Source: Maribacter forsetii DSM 18668 (lineage in GTDB: Bacteria; Bacteroidota; Bacteroidia; Flavobacteriales; Flavobacteriaceae). Taken from it: DNA of 64,000 nt. Positions 61,040 to 64,000 of this stretch are shown in pieces (within the stretch, counting starts at the first letter, position 1; the number at the start of each line of letters is the position of its first letter). The notes under the pieces are model-generated. The model was given only the letters and a program-made list of their open reading frames with translations. It ran no database searches and had not been told where the DNA came from. The stretch covers positions 2,232,001-2,296,000 of the forward strand of contig NZ_JQLH01000001.1 in the NCBI RefSeq assembly GCF_000744105.1, read 5' to 3'. Made by a program: the position numbers and the translations under genes.

Positions 61040-62005
61040 TTAATGACTTTTATCCCCAATTATTGAATATGTTGTTTTGTTATGTGCTCCTCTTTTTGAG
61101 AATATTCCTAATTCAATTCCTATGTTTAAATCTCTTGTAGCTGTAGAAGAAGAAATATCCTTAAAAATATTCATATAATCTTTTCTGGTGAATTCAGTTT
61201 TATTCAAATATTTAAAATAATCTAACCGATCAGTTCTATTAAAATTTCGATTATTAAAAGTTAACAAGCTGTTTAGTGAGTTGTCAATAATTTCAAGCAT
61301 ATATTCAATAAACTGAGTTGAATTTCCAAGCCCGTCGCATTCTGATAATGTTTTGTAATACCGGGCCTGGTCAGCGCTGATTAAGGTTTCAAAAGGAAGA
61401 TATTCAAAAATAGGATACTTATCGGTCAATATTAATGTTTGCCATAATCGTCCCATTCTACCATTTCCATCTATAAATGGATGGATAAACTCCATTTCAT
61501 AATGAAAAACACAGCTTTTAATTAACTCAATTTCTTCCGTTTTTAAATAATCGAATAAGTCTGCCATTAAAAACGGTACTCTATCATACGGTGGAGCTAA
61601 ATGTTCAATTTTAGAACCTTTTACAATACCTACACCTTGTTTTCTGTATGCTCCCGGTTTCTCTACTAAACCAGTCATTAATACCTTATGAGCTTTCAAA
61701 AATGATTTTCCGTTAGATGATTCGTAGTTTTCTAAATCCTCATAAACGTTAATTGCATTTAAAGCTTCTTGAATGTCTTTTTGAGGTCCAATTACTCTTT
61801 TATTTTCAAGTAAAGCAGTAATCTGTTCTTCGGTAAGCGTATTTCCTTCTATTTTTAGTGAGGAGTGTATTGTCTTAATTTTGTTTTGCTTTCTTAGTGT
61901 AGGAGAGGGTTTGTCTAAAAAGTTGGCATTTATTTCTCCTAATTTCTCTGATATAGCTGAAATCAGTTTTAATATTTTGAGAGTAATATCATAAGGTGGT
62001 TTCAT
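61040..62005 (-). CDS. Fic-domain protein with winged-helix C-terminus
   Basis: The protein (321 residues from the ATG at 62005) has the Fic motif HPFIDGNGRMGR (residues 175-186) and, upstream, SLKIEG (49-54), which matches the inhibitory [S/T]xxxE[G/N] motif of self-inhibited Fic enzymes. A C-terminal winged-helix-like part (about 265-318; FTRKDYMNIFKDISSSTATR) suggests DNA binding. Fic enzymes usually AMPylate proteins. Tandem palindromes lie just before the ATG. A TTG nine codons upstream is in frame but lies in those palindromes and is less likely. Confidence 0.9.
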   Translation of the reverse strand: MKPPYDITLKILKLISAISEKLGEINANFLDKPSPTLRKQNKIKTIHSSLKIEGNTLTEEQITALLENKRVIGPQKDIQEALNAINVYEDLENYESSNGKSFLKAHKVLMTGLVEKPGAYRKQGVGIVKGSKIEHLAPPYDRVPFLMADLFDYLKTEEIELIKSCVFHYEMEFIHPFIDGNGRMGRLWQTLILTDKYPIFEYLPFETLISADQARYYKTLSECDGLGNSTQFIEYMLEIIDNSLNSLLTFNNRNFNRTDRLDYFKYLNKTEFTRKDYMNIFKDISSSTATRDLNIGIELGIFSKRGAHNKTTYSIIGDKSH

Positions 62006-62007
62006 GC

Positions 62008-62032
62008 TGATGCTATCAATTGATGCTATCAA
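62008..62032. promoter_or_regulatory. Tandem palindromic repeats before the Fic gene
   Basis: TGATGCTATCAA occurs twice (62008-62019 and 62021-62032), and TTGAT-GCT-ATCAA is itself a palindrome. Position directly before the start codon suggests an operator, perhaps bound by the C-terminal winged helix of the Fic protein itself. Confidence 0.5.
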
Positions 62033-62168
62033 ATATACAATCAGTTATTATTTTATGAAGCTTTAACGTGTTATTTATTGTTATAACTAATCGAAATCTA
62101 GATAATTAAACATACTAAATATTTAAAACTGTCTAATCAATACCTTCTAAAAATTTAATATTCAAGAA

Positions 62169-62909
62169 TCACCACCAAACCACAAAAAACTTTTCAAATT
62201 CAGTAGCACCTTTCTTCATCCATACCATAGGAGCACTTTTATTATTTAGACGTTCTGTAATGGTTATAACAATTTCATCGTGAGAAACCCATGCGACTTC
62301 TTCAAATGGATGAAATACCCATTCACTTTTAGTAGGTATATAGAATTGAAATGAAGAAAATCTATTTTCATTAAAATCTTTTAGTCGCAGCCAATAACCA
62401 ACAATACAATCTGCATTAAATGGGGCTAGTTGTAAATTATCCTCTTTATATGGTTTAAATAGTTGTGCTTTAAAACATACTTGTTGTTTAATATTTGTAG
62501 TATCTATTTCTTTCTCTAATAGTACGGATCCTCCAATGTCAGTATGTACTAAAGAGAATTGATTGTTTTTGATTTTTTGTAGTTTTTTATAAAATGCATC
62601 GCTTCTATTGGGTCCGACTAATTGATGAATTGGGTTCTCTATTTCCACGTCAATTAAGTAAAACTTATAGGTAAGTTCTACGTGTATCAATTGCCGTGTT
62701 GCGGTTTCTTTCAGTATAAAGTCTATTTCTCCAATGGTTTGTTTACCATCTCGTATGGGTAAATTATGAACAAGCACATCATATGCATCACTTTGGTCTA
62801 AAAACTGCTTACATACATATTCCATCTGATGCCCCAACCGTAAATTCTCTGGAATGGGACTGGGCACAAAACTATTTATCGCTACTTCAGGAAATTGAAA
62901 CTGAGGCAC
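62169..62909 (-). CDS. DUF1853-like protein with an eroded 5' end
   Basis: From the GTG at 62909 the protein has 246 residues and ends WMKKGATEFEKFFVVWW. The phrases GHQMEYVCKQFLDQ, TIGEIDFILKE and RQLIHVELTYKFYLID resemble DUF1853/PD-(D/E)xK-like proteins; GEIDFI and HVELTYKFY may hold the Asp, Glu and Lys of such a nuclease-type core. The function is unknown. The same frame continues upstream for about 27 codons with coding-like sequence (QIQGFLSTPPLWEGEQFG) but no ATG, then meets simple repeats, so the original start may have been lost. Confidence 0.65.
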   Translation of the reverse strand: MPQFQFPEVAINSFVPSPIPENLRLGHQMEYVCKQFLDQSDAYDVLVHNLPIRDGKQTIGEIDFILKETATRQLIHVELTYKFYLIDVEIENPIHQLVGPNRSDAFYKKLQKIKNNQFSLVHTDIGGSVLLEKEIDTTNIKQQVCFKAQLFKPYKEDNLQLAPFNADCIVGYWLRLKDFNENRFSSFQFYIPTKSEWVFHPFEEVAWVSHDEIVITITERLNNKSAPMVWMKKGATEFEKFFVVWW

Positions 62910-63220
62910 ACCAAACTGTTCACCTTCCCAAAGTGGCGGAGTGCTTAAAAAGCCTTGTATCTGTTTGATTAATGTTTGTTGCTTGTTGATGGTTTATCTT
63001 TTTAGTTGTTGGTTGTCCGTTGATGGTTGTCGTTTGTCGGTTGTCGGTTGTTGGTGTTTTGTTTTTCGCTGTTCGCTTTTCGTTAATCGTTGTTCGTTGT
63101 TAGTTAATAGTGTTTGTTGAAATATCAATACTGCATACTGAAAACTGAAACTGAATACTGAATACTGAAACTGCCAACTGATTATTGCTAATTGTTTATT
63201 GTCAATTGTTTATTGCTAAT

Positions 63221-63343
63221 TGTCTCCCGTAGTCGAAGTTACTTCATTTAAACGTCATTGCGAGCATAGCGCGGCAATCTGTAGATTAGGTACACGAAAC
63301 AAACAGATTGCTTCGTCGCTAAAAAGCTCCTCGCAAAGACGAA
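63221..63343. repeat. Direct repeat copy A with inner palindrome
   Basis: It matches 63471-63593 at more than 90 percent of positions by eye. The inner part (63253-63341) starts CGTCATTGCGAG and ends CTCGCAAAGACG, with GGCAATCTGT and ACAGATTGC inside, so it folds into a long hairpin. From memory similar CGTCATTGCGAG elements are spread in many bacterial genomes. Confidence 0.85.
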
Positions 63344-63470
63344 CTCTTTTGCGCCATTTGCAATCCGCCATTCGCTAATCGCCGCGCGCCTTTCGCTATT
63401 GTTGTATCATGCCTACTGAAACTGCATACTGAAAACTGAAACAGCCAACTGATTATTGCTAAATGTTATT

Positions 63471-63593
63471 TGTCTCCCGTAGTCGAAGTTACTTCATTTA
63501 AACGTCATTGCGAGCAAAGCGCGGCAATCTGTGGCTTTGGTACACGAAACAAACAGATTGCGTCGTCGCCAAAAAGCTCCTCGCAAAGACGAA
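63471..63593. repeat. Direct repeat copy B with inner palindrome
   Basis: This is the second copy of the 63221-63343 repeat, 250 bases downstream, with the same hairpin between 63503 and 63591. The loops differ slightly (GGCTTT against AGATTA). Confidence 0.85.
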
Positions 63594-63681
63594 TAATTTT
63601 GCGCAATGCGCTAATCGTCGTACGCTTTTCGCTATCTGTTAATCGTTGTTAGTTGTTCGTAAATAAAATTATTGAATACCG

Positions 63682-63705
63682 GTAACTGAGCGTAGCCGAA
63701 GTTAC
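63682..63705. repeat. Dispersed palindromic repeat, inverted copy
   Basis: GTAACTGAGCGTAGCCGAAG plus TTAC. It is the reverse complement form of the elements at 41024-41047 and 47531-47554 in the his operon. Confidence 0.75.
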
Positions 63706-63918
63706 TTCATTGAAACACTAAGCGCCACGCGAAAAGCGCACAGCGTATTGCGTTCAGCGACCAGCGTACAGCGTCCAACTCAATACGGTCAACCATCAAC
63801 GGACAACCAACAACAGCCAACCGACAACAGTCAACGATCAACCAACAACGAACAACCAAATACGTTAACATTTCCCAAAAGGCGAGGGCATCCAACCTAA
63901 AAGTGTTAATTTTATAGT

Positions 63919-64000
63919 ATGGCTATGAATATAAGAAAGGGGTTCCGCTTTGAAACTTATGAAGCACCCGAACAATCAGTTTTTGATAGGCTGTTCGATA
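63919..64000 (+). CDS. Start of a gene cut by the window edge
   Basis: From the ATG at 63919 the frame is open to the window end: MAMNIRKGFRFETYEAPEQS followed by VFDRLFD. A second ATG is at 63925. The opening resembles Bacteroidota VWA-domain proteins whose N-termini read similarly, but that is from memory and 27 residues are too few to be sure. Confidence 0.45.
   Translation, partial: MAMNIRKGFRFETYEAPEQSVFDRLFD

Larger units (their letters stand above)
62997..63860. repeat. Repeat-dense block bounded by inverted repeats
   Basis: This block has no credible gene. GTTGTTGGTTGTCCGTTGAT (in 63005-63029) is matched as a perfect 25-bp inverted repeat at 63790-63814. Between them are simple repeats of GTTNGTTG and ACTGAATACTGAA types, a 123-bp direct repeat (63221-63343 and 63471-63593), one copy of the his-operon palindrome (63682-63705), and AACAACC-type words at 63788-63858. 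Confidence 0.8.

Noticed and set aside
62997..63200. Possible CRISPR array in the GTTGTTGG and ACTGAATACTGAA repeats
   Set aside because: Repeat units are short and irregular, there are no unique spacers of constant length, and no cas genes are in the window.
63707..63895. Open frame of 62 codons on the minus strand
   Set aside because: It translates the repeat block (CRLAVVGCPLMVDR-type words) and is not a credible protein.

Overview
This window is AT-rich chromosomal DNA from a member of the Bacteroidota, most likely a marine Flavobacteriaceae (Maribacter/Zobellia-like). The reasons are the fused LpxC-FabZ gene, a PorX-type response regulator with a PglZ domain, FecI/FecR/STN-TonB receptor and TonB receptor/DUF4249 gene sets, few Shine-Dalgarno sites, and promoter boxes of the TAnnTTTG type. 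The genus is an inference.

Layout. 1-2.1 kb: the start of serC, a LuxC-like acyl-CoA reductase and a divergent 2x[4Fe-4S] ferredoxin. 2.2-7.0 kb: a cell-surface signalling unit (ECF sigma, FecR anti-sigma, STN-type TonB receptor). 7.2-29 kb: mostly housekeeping genes: ychF, cbpA/cbpM, parE-parC-mscL, a di-iron hydroxylase, TerC, an XRE regulator divergent from an M14 peptidase, an Lrp regulator, DinB, aroB, proline dehydrogenase, alanine dehydrogenase, tsaE, porX and an HD phosphohydrolase. 29-34.9 kb: a lipid A block (lpxD, lpxC-fabZ, lpxA, efp, a second lpxD-like gene) followed by sucD. Then come fabG, a VWA membrane protein and a prohibitin-like protein.

38.7-48.2 kb holds a complete histidine operon, hisG-D-C-(DUF2167)-B-H-(GNAT)-A-(DinB)-F-IE. 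It is preceded by a 17-codon leader peptide rich in His and a strong hairpin, so transcription attenuation is likely. Four of its junctions carry dispersed repeats. One of them, an inverted-repeat element of about 98 bp between hisB and hisH, supplies the start codon and first codons of HisH.

48-56.5 kb carries small regulators and enzymes (GNAT, HxlR/VOC pair), a secreted unknown, a glycoside hydrolase family 2 enzyme, and a TonB receptor/DUF4249 pair that ends at a 20-copy trinucleotide microsatellite.

56.6-64 kb is accessory. Short minus-strand genes (unknowns, a YkgJ-type cysteine-cluster protein, a HEPN-like two-gene unit, a Fic protein, a DUF1853-like protein) are separated by long structured spacers. 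In three cases the 10 bp just upstream of a gene unit is the reverse complement of the 10 bp just downstream, while the sequence differs between units. That is the signature expected of integron-type gene cassettes, although no integrase is in the window and the spacers are longer than classical attC sites. This cassette-like array is the best candidate for something not yet described. The window closes with a repeat-dense block of about 0.9 kb and the start of a further gene.
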